From Halobacteriovorax sp. (GTDB taxonomy: Bacteria > Bdellovibrionota > Bacteriovoracia > Bacteriovoracales > Bacteriovoracaceae), in contig JAIFLR010000089.1 of NCBI GenBank assembly GCA_020048985.1, positions 1-59,534 on the forward strand: a stretch of 59,534 bases of DNA, given 5' to 3'. How positions within the stretch are numbered: position 1 is the stretch's first letter; every line of letters starts with the position of its first letter. A model generated the notes under the pieces. It was not told the origin of the DNA. It searched no databases and saw nothing but the letters and a program-made list of their open reading frames with translations. This document shows positions 50,568 through 59,493 of the stretch, in pieces. Made by a program: the position numbers and the translations under genes.

Positions 50568-52376
50568 ATGACTACTAAAACCATGCAAGGTCAATTTAGT
50601 TTAAAGTGTTTGGATCAAAGAATCCAAAACACTCTATTGATTGATAAGAAAAAAATCCTTATCGGATCTGGTGAAAACGCTGATTTTCGGATTCAGGATA
50701 AATCTGTTTCGTCATTCCATGCCTTCATTTGCCTGAAAGGCGATGATGGCTTTATGGTAAAAGATCTTTACTCTGAAGGTGGGATCTATATTAATGGTCA
50801 ACGTGTAGAAGAAAGTTTTGTGACTTCAGGGGACGTTCTTACTATTGGTACGCTCAGCTTTGCTGTTGAATCTTTGGAGAATACTGCACCCGTTTATAAC
50901 CCTGATGAGGCTATCGCTCCTGTTTCTCAGATTCTTTCATCTGTTGCACTTCCTCCACGTGAAGGGCTGGTTTTCATTGATGGTGAATATTGTGATATTC
51001 AGTTTGATGAGTCCTCTTATAAGCCACTTACTTCACTCATTAATGCAGAATTTAAAGGTGATTATGTTGAGCTTGATCAAACGATCGAAGCTCTTGATAT
51101 CGCCCACAACATTAAAACAAAAAAACTGGAAATTATCTCATACATGAACGGTATGATGATGGACATTTCTTACCTTGAACTTAAAGATGGGGAGTATTCA
51201 CTTGCCCCTAATAAAAAGTCTAAGTTTGATATCCAGTTCAGTTCGATTTCTAAAACTAAGATTTTCTCCATCAAAGATGGAGAGCTACGCTTTTATGCAC
51301 AAGAGGCTATTTCTCCCTCTGTTGCTTGGGACAAGGTTTCTTTGAGTGAACCTTTGTTTTTAACTTCTGGAGCAGAACAAATCTCATTTCGCTTTGTTGA
51401 TACAGCAGTGAAGTGGAGAGGAATTCCTTTATTTCACCGTGACCGTGAATTTTACACTCAGGCCGGTAAAGTCTTTGCTGGTGTCTTCCTTCCAATGTTG
51501 CTTTTACTTTTTGTCACAATCCCTCGTCCTGATGCTGATCAGGAAACAGTGGCAGTTGTGTATAAGATCCCGGAGCAGATGAAAAAGCCTACCGAGTCGC
51601 AAGAGAAGTCTGATGTTAAGGCCGAAGAATTAACTTCTAAAACTGAGAACTCGGGTCACAAAGAGAATCAGCAAAACCCAACTAAAGTTGAATTTGCAGC
51701 TGCTTCTCAAAATCAAAAAGTAGTGGCGAAAGCCGCGGCTCCTGCAGCTGCTGCAGCGGCGCCAGTTCAGACTACACCAGTAAAGGCTTACGAGTTTAAA
51801 TCATCAGTTGCTATGAATTCACTTGTAGGGGACGCGCCTAAAATTAATACCAATGGATCAGCTTCTAAGGCTTCTGTGAAAGACGCTTCTTTCAATGCTG
51901 GGTCAGCTGATGATGGGGCACTAGTTGCAGGGGCCGATATAGGAGTTTCTAAATTTAATGGATCGGACAAAAAAGGTTCGGGTTCAGGCTCATACGGATC
52001 TCGTGGTCTTGCTTCTAAATCTGGCTTTGACAGCTCTTACCTAGAGCCAAAAACTGTTGTTTTGGGTTCAATGGATCCAGAACTTCTAAGAAAAATTTTA
52101 CGTGAGTATATTCCTCAGTTCCGTCACTGTTATCAGCAGGAGTTGATTGGTAACTCTGACAAAATTAAAGGTGTTATTGACCTTAACTTCACAATCAGTG
52201 CTGAAGGAAGAGTGGCCAAGCATAACATCCGCGCCAAAGACGCCAGATTCTCTCAAAAGGGGATTGGTTGTATGGGGCAAGTTCTTGGCCTGATCGACTT
52301 TCCTAAGCCTAAAGGTGGCGGTGTTGTTGATGTTAGACAGCCGCTTAACTTCTTCGCTGAAACAGAGAAAATTTAG
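50568..52376 (+). CDS. FHA-TM-AgmX protein of the gliding-like machine (GltG/GltJ-type)
   Basis: The 602-residue product has an N-terminal FHA domain (about 22-100) with GSGENADF (Gly33-Ser34), SVSSFH (Ser49, His51) and IYINGQ (Asn76), which binds phospho-Thr in the cytoplasm. A middle domain follows to about residue 295. One transmembrane helix at about 300-320 (VFAGVFLPMLLLLFVTIP) leads to a Pro/Ala/Glu/Lys periplasmic linker. The C-terminal AgmX/PglI domain (about 500-600) has MDPELLRKILREYIPQFRHC, a second Cys in KGIGCMGQVLGL, and FPKPKGGGVVDVRQP. This spanning protein would link a cytoplasmic signal to the periplasmic gliding apparatus. It is the last gene of unit 2. Confidence 0.82.
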   Translation: MTTKTMQGQFSLKCLDQRIQNTLLIDKKKILIGSGENADFRIQDKSVSSFHAFICLKGDDGFMVKDLYSEGGIYINGQRVEESFVTSGDVLTIGTLSFAVESLENTAPVYNPDEAIAPVSQILSSVALPPREGLVFIDGEYCDIQFDESSYKPLTSLINAEFKGDYVELDQTIEALDIAHNIKTKKLEIISYMNGMMMDISYLELKDGEYSLAPNKKSKFDIQFSSISKTKIFSIKDGELRFYAQEAISPSVAWDKVSLSEPLFLTSGAEQISFRFVDTAVKWRGIPLFHRDREFYTQAGKVFAGVFLPMLLLLFVTIPRPDADQETVAVVYKIPEQMKKPTESQEKSDVKAEELTSKTENSGHKENQQNPTKVEFAAASQNQKVVAKAAAPAAAAAAPVQTTPVKAYEFKSSVAMNSLVGDAPKINTNGSASKASVKDASFNAGSADDGALVAGADIGVSKFNGSDKKGSGSGSYGSRGLASKSGFDSSYLEPKTVVLGSMDPELLRKILREYIPQFRHCYQQELIGNSDKIKGVIDLNFTISAEGRVAKHNIRAKDARFSQKGIGCMGQVLGLIDFPKPKGGGVVDVRQPLNFFAETEKI

Positions 52377-52378
52377 AT

Positions 52379-52705
52379 TTAAGCTGCGTTCAGCGTAGGC
52401 ATGTCCTGTCTACGCTGAAAGTTTTTGAGAATAAGTTTGTGCACGTACTTTTCAATCTTATCCATCATTTCGGCATTAGTAGAAAATCGAAACGATGACG
52501 TATTACCGCTAAAATTTGACCACTCAAGCTTACCCCAGATCATTTTAGGGGCGGCAATCTGAAACTGAGTGAGCTCATCCAATTTCCACTCTAAAATCTC
52601 GTTTTTGGGACTAAAAAGGCTCCACCATGTCCGTTTGACCAGTTTAATTTTATCATGGTGAATTTCGAGTTTATATTTTGGACCTTGAAGTGTGTAAAAA
52701 ATCAA
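52379..52705 (-). CDS. Small PH-like protein of unknown function
   Basis: The 108-residue product has the pattern of a bacterial PH-like domain: KYKLEIHHDKIKLVKR, then ILEWKLDELTQFQI, FSGNTSSFRFSTNAEM and a final helix MDKIEKYVHKLILKNF. No signal peptide is present. It is convergent to the FHA protein gene with a 2-base gap. The fold assignment is tentative. Confidence 0.6.
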   Translation of the reverse strand: MIFYTLQGPKYKLEIHHDKIKLVKRTWWSLFSPKNEILEWKLDELTQFQIAAPKMIWGKLEWSNFSGNTSSFRFSTNAEMMDKIEKYVHKLILKNFQRRQDMPTLNAA

Positions 52706-52831
52706 AAATGACCCCCTATTAAGTACAGATCTTATCGAGTGAATCTCAAATTTCTACATCAAGAATAGCTTAATTTTGAAATATAGTTTTTTGTTTATAA
52801 ACTTACTGGTGAGAACTCCCGAGAAGAACGT

Positions 52832-53698
52832 ATGATTAATTTTCTCTTAATATTTACTGCTGCTTTTGCCTACGCCTACCAGTGCGATATTGGAGGGCTA
52901 GATCAGATTTCCCTGAACACTTTTGGCAAAACCAAAGAATGCCTGAAATCTCTCGCATATGCGCCAACCAATCCAGGTTTTTCAAAATACTATTTTCAAA
53001 AGTTCGGTGGAAAAGAAGATTTTGTTTTTATCTGTCACACTGGGGACAAGACCTATTCTAGAATTTTATTTCTTGAAGAAACTGGGATTCAGTCGCTTAA
53101 GCTTCCTATTTATTACTACATGAGCGGTATTGATCATACGGATTTGCCGCGCAATATCCTCCACTTTAAAAGCCAGAATAAGGACTTTTATGTCCAGTAT
53201 GAGTACAGCGATGTTGCCACGGTTGTTACGGCTGACAAGCTGCCCGCGATTTCCAAGGATATGATGGTATCCATGACGAGGATTCAGAATGAGTACATCA
53301 AAAAGTATGAGACCTGGCTTAAAGGCCAAAATAAGGAATCTGCCATCACTCTAGGCCCCCCTGACGAAGCTGAAATGAAAATCTTGATGAGTTGCCTGGA
53401 AGAAAAGCAACAGGACGTGGTTGATCTCTACCTACAGACAAAATTCACCTCTAAGTTTCCTGCCCACGGGACAATGGTGGATGACTCTCGCAATCGGGAT
53501 ACAATAAGTGCTGAGAAGAAGTCCAAATACCAGCGTCCATGGGCGGAACTAGAAGCTGAATTTATCGCCGACATTGGTAAGTCTCATCCTAGTTGCGAGG
53601 GAGTAGTGAGTGCCGAGAGCAAACTCAAAGCTTTTGAGAACAGATTTGCTAAAAATAAACAAATTTACGAAAACCTCAGGCGTGTCTTTTTCCCTTAA
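52832..53698 (+). CDS. Secreted protein of unknown function
   Basis: The 288-residue product has a short signal peptide (FLLIFTAAFAYA). The mature part has five Cys spread along its length and a mixed alpha/beta composition. FVFICHTGDKTYSRILFLE and DFYVQYEYSDVATVVTADKL look like beta strands. The C-terminal 60 residues are helical and basic. I recognise no family. A 300-base gap with nrd control sites follows. Confidence 0.7.
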   Translation: MINFLLIFTAAFAYAYQCDIGGLDQISLNTFGKTKECLKSLAYAPTNPGFSKYYFQKFGGKEDFVFICHTGDKTYSRILFLEETGIQSLKLPIYYYMSGIDHTDLPRNILHFKSQNKDFYVQYEYSDVATVVTADKLPAISKDMMVSMTRIQNEYIKKYETWLKGQNKESAITLGPPDEAEMKILMSCLEEKQQDVVDLYLQTKFTSKFPAHGTMVDDSRNRDTISAEKKSKYQRPWAELEAEFIADIGKSHPSCEGVVSAESKLKAFENRFAKNKQIYENLRRVFFP

Positions 53699-53849
53699 TC
53701 GGCAAAATTTGCTCGTCAACATCCCCCAAATTAAGCAAAACAACGCGGTGTCAAAGATTCTTTTGTAAAGCAGAAGAAAATGGCGCACATTTACATGTAA
53801 GAAATTGTTGTTTTTTGGCCTATTTCTCGAGAGAATTTATCGGATATTT

Positions 53850-53865
53850 CCACTAAATCTAGTTA
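53850..53865. promoter_or_regulatory. NrdR box 1 upstream of nrdBA
   Basis: CCACTAAATCTAGTTA matches the NrdR consensus ACACTATATATAGTGT at 11 of 16 positions, with the CTA...TAG ends of the core kept. It lies 42 bases before box 2, close to four helical turns, so both face the same side of the DNA. Confidence 0.6.
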
Positions 53866-53891
53866 TAAGAACCGTCAAAAAAATGTCAAAA

Positions 53892-53907
53892 CCACTATAT
53901 ATAGTTT
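53892..53907. promoter_or_regulatory. NrdR box 2 upstream of nrdBA
   Basis: CCACTATATATAGTTT matches the NrdR consensus at 14 of 16 positions with a perfect CTATATATAG core. NrdR is the ATP/dATP-sensing repressor of ribonucleotide reductase genes, and the downstream genes are nrdB and nrdA, so the assignment is strong. Confidence 0.85.
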
Positions 53908-53919
53908 TTTGCTTTTCAA

Positions 53920-53950
53920 TTGTCAGAAGTCCCACTACGCTGAATATAAG
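53920..53950 (+). promoter_or_regulatory. Possible nrdBA promoter
   Basis: TTGTCA (53920-53925) and TATAAG (53945-53950) are good boxes but the spacing is 19 bases, longer than ideal. It lies just after the NrdR boxes. An unseen promoter overlapping the boxes is possible. Confidence 0.35.
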
Positions 53951-53998
53951 ACGGATTTATTAACACCACCACACACATCATGAAGAAGGAGTTGGGGT

Positions 53999-55000
53999 AT
54001 GAACACAAACAACACGAACACGGAGCCACTACTTACGCCATCTAACGATCGCTTTGTACTTTTCCCGATCAAGCACAACGACATCTGGGATATGTATAAA
54101 AAGTCGATGGCCAGTTTTTGGACCGCTGAAGAGATTGACCTTTATTCCGACCTAAATGATTGGAATAATCTTAATGATCAAGAGCGCCATTATATTTCAC
54201 ATATCCTAGCGTTTTTCTCGGCTTCTGACGGTATTGTAAATGAGAACCTTGCTCTTCGTTTTTATAACGACGTGCAGATTCCTGAGGCCCGTGCCTTTTA
54301 CGGCTTCCAGATCGCCATGGAAAACATCCATGCTGAAACTTACGGTCTCCTCATTGATACCTATATTAAGGATGCTAAGCAGAAGGACTACCTTCTGAAC
54401 GCTATCGATAATATTCCGTGTATTAAGAAGAAGGCTGATTGGGCCATGAAGTGGATCAACGGAAATGACTCTTTTGCTGAAAGACTAGTGGCCTTTGCTG
54501 CCATTGAAGGAATTTTCTTCTCTGGCTCTTTCTGCTCAATCTTCTGGTTAAAGAAGCGCGGCTTGATGCCGGGATTAACTTTCTCTAACGAGCTTATCTC
54601 TCGTGACGAAGGTCTTCATACCGACTTTGCTTGCTTACTTTACAAAAACTACATTACTAACAAGCCTTCTGAACTCCGTATCCGTGAGTTAGTCACTGAA
54701 GCGGTTAATTTTGAGTGTGAATTCATCACTGAAGCTCTTCCAGTCTCTTTGATTGGTATGAACTCAGATATGATGAAGGACTACATCAGATTTTGTGCCG
54801 ACAGACTCATGAGACAGCTTGGTTACTCAGAAATCTACAATGCTAAGAACCCATTTGACTGGATGGAACTTATATCTATGCAAGGGAAGACTAACTTCTT
54901 TGAGCGTAAAGTTTCTGAATACCAGAAAGCTGGCGTTGTAAATTCAACTAAAGAAGCAGCTGGGAATAATTTCGCATTCTCAACAGATATTGATTTTTAA
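53999..55000 (+). CDS. nrdB: Class Ia ribonucleotide reductase, beta subunit (eukaryote-like)
   Basis: This 333-residue diiron-tyrosyl radical subunit provides the radical that the alpha subunit uses to reduce ribonucleoside diphosphates. Metal and radical residues are visible: Asp77 ([13 protein letters not shown]), Glu108 and His111 ([11 protein letters not shown]), and radical Tyr115. [20 protein letters not shown] adds later ligands. The protein reads like human RRM2 along its length (for example [12 protein letters not shown] and EGIFFSGSF), not like E. coli NrdB. The C-terminal tail [10 protein letters not shown] docks to the alpha subunit. AAGGAG lies before the ATG. nrdA follows 30 bases later. 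Confidence 0.95.
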   Translation: MNTNNTNTEPLLTPSNDRFVLFPIKHNDIWDMYKKSMASFWTAEEIDLYSDLNDWNNLNDQERHYISHILAFFSASDGIVNENLALRFYNDVQIPEARAFYGFQIAMENIHAETYGLLIDTYIKDAKQKDYLLNAIDNIPCIKKKADWAMKWINGNDSFAERLVAFAAIEGIFFSGSFCSIFWLKKRGLMPGLTFSNELISRDEGLHTDFACLLYKNYITNKPSELRIRELVTEAVNFECEFITEALPVSLIGMNSDMMKDYIRFCADRLMRQLGYSEIYNAKNPFDWMELISMQGKTNFFERKVSEYQKAGVVNSTKEAAGNNFAFSTDIDF

Positions 55001-55030
55001 TTTTTAAAGTTTTCGAGGGGAGATACACAC

Positions 55031-57376
55031 ATGTTCGTTACGACACGCTCAGGAAAAAGTGAACCTGTTCAATTTGATAAAATCACTCACCGTATTTCGC
55101 AACTGACTTATGGTCTGGATGCAAAATATGTAGATGCGATGCAAATCGCAAAACGTACTATCAATGGTCTTTTTGACGGTATTACGACTGACGAACTAGA
55201 TAACTTATCGGCGGAAGTCTCTGCTTATATGACATCTGTTCACCCTGACTACGCCAGACTTGCTGGCCGTATTGCAGTCGCAAATCTTCACCGCTCAACT
55301 TCTGATTCTTTTATGGAGACGTTTGAGACTCTCTATAGCTATCAGAATGAGTTTACAAAAGAGAAGCAGCCACTCATTTCAAAAGAAATTTTTGATTTTG
55401 CTCGTGAGTACAAAGACAGAATTTCAACAGAGATCGCTTATTCTCGGGATTTTGAGTTCGATTATTTCGGATTTAAAACACTTGAGAAGTCATATTTATT
55501 AAAAGTTAACGGGAAAATTGTTGAGCGTCCTCAGCATCTTTTCATGCGCGTTGCCCTGGGAGTACAAATTGGAAACATCGAAGAAGCCATCAAAACTTAT
55601 CACCTTATTTCTGAGGGCTGGTTCACTCACGCTTCTCCAACTCTATTTAATGCCGGTACTAATAAGGCGCAGATGTCGTCATGCTTCCTGGTAGCAATGA
55701 AAGATGATTCCATCGACGGAATCTACACAACACTGAGACAGACAGCTCTTATTTCTCAGTCTGCTGGTGGTATTGGTCTTTCGATTCACAATGTTCGCGC
55801 CAAAGGCTCATTCATCCGCGGAACAAACGGTACTTCAAACGGTATCGTTCCTATGCTTCGCGTATTTAACGATACTGCTCGTTACGTAGATCAAGGCGGC
55901 GGCAAACGTAAGGGCGCTTTCGCTATTTATCTAGAACCTTGGCATGCTGATATTGAAGACTTTCTTGAACTTCGTAAAAACCACGGTAAAGAAGAGCTTC
56001 GTGCTCGTGATCTTTTCTACGCTCTTTGGATCAATGATCTGTTTATGAAGAGAGTAGAGGCAGATGCTGATTGGACTCTTATGTGTCCAAACAAATCTCC
56101 AGGTCTTGCTGATTGTCATGGTAAAGCGTTTGAAGATCTTTATGAAAAATATGAAAAAGAAGGCCGTGGGCTTAAAGTCATTAAAGCTCGTGACCTTTGG
56201 TTCAAGGTTATTTCATGTCAAATTGAATCTGGTATGCCATTCATGTTGTACAAAGATGCAGCTAATGAAAAATCGAACCAGAAGAACCTTGGTACAATCA
56301 AGTCTTCTAACCTTTGCACTGAAATCATGCAGTACACTTCTGAAAAAGAAATTGCTGTTTGTAACCTTGCCTCAATCGCTCTTCCTAAATTCGTTGAGAA
56401 CGGAAAGTTTGATCATAAAAAACTTTACGAAGTTACTTATCAAGTGACTCGTAACCTTAATAAAATTATCGATCTTAACTACTACCCGGTGGAAGAAGCT
56501 CGTTATTCGAACATGAAAAACCGTCCAATTGGTATTGGTGTTCAGGGTCTGGCCGATACATTTTTCAAAATGAGATTGCCGTTCGACTCTTCTGAGGCGA
56601 GACAAGTAAATAAAGAAATCTTTGAGACGATCTACTACGCAGCTCTTAGCTCTTCAGCTGACCTTGCGAAGAAAGATGGCCACTACGATTCATATGAAGG
56701 TTCTCCGATCTCTAAAGGGATCTTACAACATGACATGTGGGCAGAAGCACGTACAACTGATCGTTGGGACTGGACTTCACTTCGTGGGAAGATCAAGACT
56801 TACGGCGTACGTAACTCTCTTTTAATGGCTCCGATGCCTACGGCATCGACTTCACAAATTCTCGGTAACAACGAGTGTATTGAGCCGGTAACATCAAACA
56901 TTTATACACGTCGAGTTCTCTCTGGAGAGTTCGCCATGGTCAACAAGCACCTCGTGCGTGACCTCATTCAGCTTGGTCTCTGGAATGAAGAAATGAAAGA
57001 CCGTATCATCGCTCACAATGGATCGGTACAATACATTCCGGAGATCCCTGCTGATTTGAAAGAATTGTATAGAACTGTTTGGGAAATTAAGCAGAAGTCG
57101 ATTCTTGAAATGGCTGCGGATCGTGGTGCATTCATCGATCAATCCCAGTCGCTTAACATCCACATGGAAGATACCAACTTCGGCAAACTTTCTTCGCTTC
57201 ACTTTGCAGCTTGGAAGTTGGGTCTTAAGACTGGTATGTACTACCTACGTACTCGTCCGGCAGTTGACGCCATCAAGTTTACGATCAAAGAGCCAACAGT
57301 TGCTGCTGTTGATCAAGCCGCTGCGATGGTTTGTTCATTAGATAATCCTGAGGATTGCGTTTCTTGCGGTAGCTAG
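55031..57376 (+). CDS. nrdA: Class Ia ribonucleotide reductase, alpha subunit (eukaryote-like)
   Basis: The 781-residue catalytic subunit begins with an N-terminal ATP cone (residues about 1-90; [20 protein letters not shown]), the allosteric on/off site. Catalytic residues fall at the same numbers as in human RRM1: Cys218 ([11 protein letters not shown]), Asn427-Cys429-Glu431 (SNLCTEI) and Cys444 (AVCNLAS). The C-terminal redox pair is in EDCVSCGS. It reduces NDPs to dNDPs with the NrdB radical. Long identical-looking blocks such as RRVLSGEF and [11 protein letters not shown] place it in the eukaryote-like subclass. GAGGGG lies 11 bases before the ATG. A terminator follows the stop. Confidence 0.96.
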   Translation: MFVTTRSGKSEPVQFDKITHRISQLTYGLDAKYVDAMQIAKRTINGLFDGITTDELDNLSAEVSAYMTSVHPDYARLAGRIAVANLHRSTSDSFMETFETLYSYQNEFTKEKQPLISKEIFDFAREYKDRISTEIAYSRDFEFDYFGFKTLEKSYLLKVNGKIVERPQHLFMRVALGVQIGNIEEAIKTYHLISEGWFTHASPTLFNAGTNKAQMSSCFLVAMKDDSIDGIYTTLRQTALISQSAGGIGLSIHNVRAKGSFIRGTNGTSNGIVPMLRVFNDTARYVDQGGGKRKGAFAIYLEPWHADIEDFLELRKNHGKEELRARDLFYALWINDLFMKRVEADADWTLMCPNKSPGLADCHGKAFEDLYEKYEKEGRGLKVIKARDLWFKVISCQIESGMPFMLYKDAANEKSNQKNLGTIKSSNLCTEIMQYTSEKEIAVCNLASIALPKFVENGKFDHKKLYEVTYQVTRNLNKIIDLNYYPVEEARYSNMKNRPIGIGVQGLADTFFKMRLPFDSSEARQVNKEIFETIYYAALSSSADLAKKDGHYDSYEGSPISKGILQHDMWAEARTTDRWDWTSLRGKIKTYGVRNSLLMAPMPTASTSQILGNNECIEPVTSNIYTRRVLSGEFAMVNKHLVRDLIQLGLWNEEMKDRIIAHNGSVQYIPEIPADLKELYRTVWEIKQKSILEMAADRGAFIDQSQSLNIHMEDTNFGKLSSLHFAAWKLGLKTGMYYLRTRPAVDAIKFTIKEPTVAAVDQAAAMVCSLDNPEDCVSCGS

Positions 57377-57403
57377 TAAAGCGAACGCAGATATCTGTCT
57401 GAA

Positions 57404-57430
57404 GGGCTCCGCAAGGGGCCCTTTTTTTTT
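57404..57430 (+). terminator. Rho-independent terminator of nrdBA
   Basis: GGGCTCC and GGGGCCC pair (one G-T) around a GCAA tetraloop and are followed by nine T. It lies 28 bases after the nrdA stop. Confidence 0.93.
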
Positions 57431-57442
57431 ATGATTTATTAC

Positions 57443-58354
57443 TTACTCGATAACAGCGCTGTTAAATTTTTGCAGGGTCACCTTATCAGCTTCCAGTTGC
57501 TCCCTCATGAGAGAAATCACTTTATCCATTGTCACAGCGATATTATACGCCTCAGATCCCACTTTCTGTTGACTCTCGAGTTTCACCACTCCCCATGCTA
57601 GACCGTCTTCTCCAATGAGGGGGCCACCTGAGTTGCCAGTTCTGAGTGGAGCAAAAAAGTAGGCCCTATCACCATTAATGCGTATTCCTCTACCTTGTGA
57701 GTAATGGATACCAAGGCCCATGGTGTTTCCGATACAAGTCATGACGGCGCTATCCATGGTTTCATAATTCATTTCTGGATTTGCTTTGAGTTTTATTGAT
57801 TCACCTTGCTTCATTTCAACGATTTCATTTTTAGTGCAAAGAAGATTTAAGCAGCGTTTAGTTGGACCCATCTCGATCAGACAAACGTCTTGCTCAACAT
57901 TGCAGTAGTGCACTTTTTTGCAAGGGAAGGTAAGGGAGCTTGAATTGCTAAGAAGCTGGAAGCCAGAGCATTCACTTTTATTGCTCCGATCCGGCGAAAG
58001 TACGTGTTGGTTAGTTAGAACCAAATTCTCCCCGATATGGAAGGCCGTACCCATATAAATCACACCATCAGAGTTCTGAGAGTTTTCAGCAGGAGTCATT
58101 CTGAAAACAGCGCTGGATTGCTTAAGCGCCTTACGGTAGTGCTCCAGGGGCATCAGGTATTTATCGCGGCCTTTCGTAATGCTGCCATTCTTACTATACG
58201 GACTGGATCTTACTTCCATTTTTTCAGTGCCGATTGGCCTATTTGAAGCAGAGAAAATATCGATAAAAGGCGTGACTGTCCTCTCGGGAACGATGGAAAG
58301 TGGGGAGGCCTGCAGCTGGCCGGCCACCAGGATCAAGAGGAGGAGAGTTTTCAT
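57443..58354 (-). CDS. Secreted trypsin-like serine protease
   Basis: The product has 303 residues from the ATG at 58354, with AAAGGA upstream; an ATG seven codons earlier would precede that site. A signal peptide (LLLLILVAGQLQAS) is present. The catalytic triad is His117 (LVLTNQHVLSPD), Asp156 (VEQDVCLIEM) and Ser242 (RTGNSGGPLIGEDG). About 80 residues lie between signal and catalytic domain, possibly a propeptide. Several Cys may form disulfides. It resembles the Trypsin_2 group of exported endopeptidases and has only motif-level likeness to the protease at 14443-15297. Confidence 0.88.
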   Translation of the reverse strand: MKTLLLLILVAGQLQASPLSIVPERTVTPFIDIFSASNRPIGTEKMEVRSSPYSKNGSITKGRDKYLMPLEHYRKALKQSSAVFRMTPAENSQNSDGVIYMGTAFHIGENLVLTNQHVLSPDRSNKSECSGFQLLSNSSSLTFPCKKVHYCNVEQDVCLIEMGPTKRCLNLLCTKNEIVEMKQGESIKLKANPEMNYETMDSAVMTCIGNTMGLGIHYSQGRGIRINGDRAYFFAPLRTGNSGGPLIGEDGLAWGVVKLESQQKVGSEAYNIAVTMDKVISLMREQLEADKVTLQKFNSAVIE

Positions 58355-58494
58355 CAGGGGTCCTTTTGTAGTCATTATGGACTACTCAGGAATTTCGGGG
58401 GTAGAGAGTGAAAAAATTACCCTGTGGGGCAGGCGCTCTTGTTAGGGGCCTTCGGGTTTAAGTATAGTTCCACTAAATAACTTAGGACTATCAT

Positions 58495-58866
58495 TTGAAA
58501 ACTACTCTGTTTTTCCTCTTATCGCTTTCAACTTTCCCTTCTTGGGCGCAAAACCAAGAGCAGCAGTGTGTTTCGGCCTTGAGCCGTAACTTTAGCCAGG
58601 ATATGGCGGTCTTTTACCTTCGGGGCAATGAAGTAGAAGAATATGATCAACTCAATCCTCAAAAAGCGATCCACGTAGTGGATGTTTTATTAAAAAGAGA
58701 AAGCACATGCACCATCGAGAGTTTGGGGCCATCTCTTAAAACAGAGTGTAAGTCTTTTGGCGCTAATGTTGTTTGTGAAGTTCGTACCAATATTGGATAT
58801 TTTCTGGTCCACAGAGGCTCATTTGGGCACTTTGAACACTCGGTTGTTTGGGCACGTTGGGATTAG
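58495..58866 (+). CDS. Small secreted protein of unknown function
   Basis: The 123-residue product starts at TTG 58495 with AGGA upstream. A clear signal peptide (LFFLLSLSTFPSWAQ) follows. The mature part has four Cys and short strands (NVVCEVRTNIGYFLVHRG), suggesting a small disulfide-bonded periplasmic protein. No family is recognised. The next gene on the minus strand converges 16 bases later. Confidence 0.7.
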   Translation: MKTTLFFLLSLSTFPSWAQNQEQQCVSALSRNFSQDMAVFYLRGNEVEEYDQLNPQKAIHVVDVLLKRESTCTIESLGPSLKTECKSFGANVVCEVRTNIGYFLVHRGSFGHFEHSVVWARWD

Positions 58867-58882
58867 ATAGTAATAAGCGAAC

Positions 58883-59461
58883 TTATCTCCACTTATTAAA
58901 CGGTAAATCTCCAAAAATTCCATTCACAAATGTGATGAGTCTTGCTTGCAAATCATCGGTTTGTCCTAGCCATTCACGATCTAAAGAGGGTTTTGGTAAT
59001 AAGCTTTTCTGATACCTGTCTTTGAATATTTCTTCATACAAACTGTTTATGACAGTTAAGGAAGCATGAATACTTCGAAGGCAATATCCTACGTCTTTTT
59101 GATCCTGAAAATGGGTAGCACAACGAGTTTGAATTCCTAATGGTAAATCATTAAGTATTTGTGCTTGTATAGTTCCGGGATTTCTCAACGACTTTTTAAA
59201 GAATGGCATAATGCAGGCATATGAAGCAAAATAATCCTGCTCTAAATGAGAGAAAGCGTATTCTGAGTTTGCTGGTGTATAAAACCGAGCAATTTTTATG
59301 TCGTGACCTATTTCATGACACATAATGAGAATGAGTCCATCCAAGGTCATGTGACGACTATTCAGTAGTCCTATATTAATCTGCATGGGTTCAGATGCCG
59401 TAGCTTCGAAATTCAATTTATCTTTATGCAGCTTAATGGTTTTTTTGTTCGTAACCCCCAA
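58883..59461 (-). pseudogene. HEXXH metallopeptidase-like gene, probably 5'-truncated
   Basis: The reading frame encodes about 192 residues with a zinc motif H49-E-I-G-H53 in LILIMCHEIGHDI. Glu and Asp residues in LEQDYFASYACIM could supply the third ligand. Several Cys in the C-terminal half suggest an exported enzyme, yet no signal peptide is present. The only possible start is a TTG exactly at 59461 with no ribosome site. The frame continues a further 11 codons rightward and ends at a stop (59492-59494) beside another gene's start. The likely explanation is that the true 5' end was lost to an insertion starting near 59462. Confidence 0.6.
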
Positions 59462-59493
59462 TTGAACTAGACACCTCCAACCTAGGAGGATCT

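Larger units (their letters stand above)
53699..53998 (+). other. 300-base intergenic region controlling nrdBA
   Basis: No gene is seen. It holds two NrdR-type boxes (53850-53865 and 53892-53907), a possible promoter (53920-53950) and a GAAGGAG ribosome site before the nrdB ATG at 53999. The first ~150 bases show nothing I can name. Confidence 0.65.

Noticed and set aside
53803-53820. TTGTTGTTTTTTGG near nrdB as a third copy of the leader element
   Set aside because: Only a short T/G run is shared; the rest of the core and the closing stem are absent.
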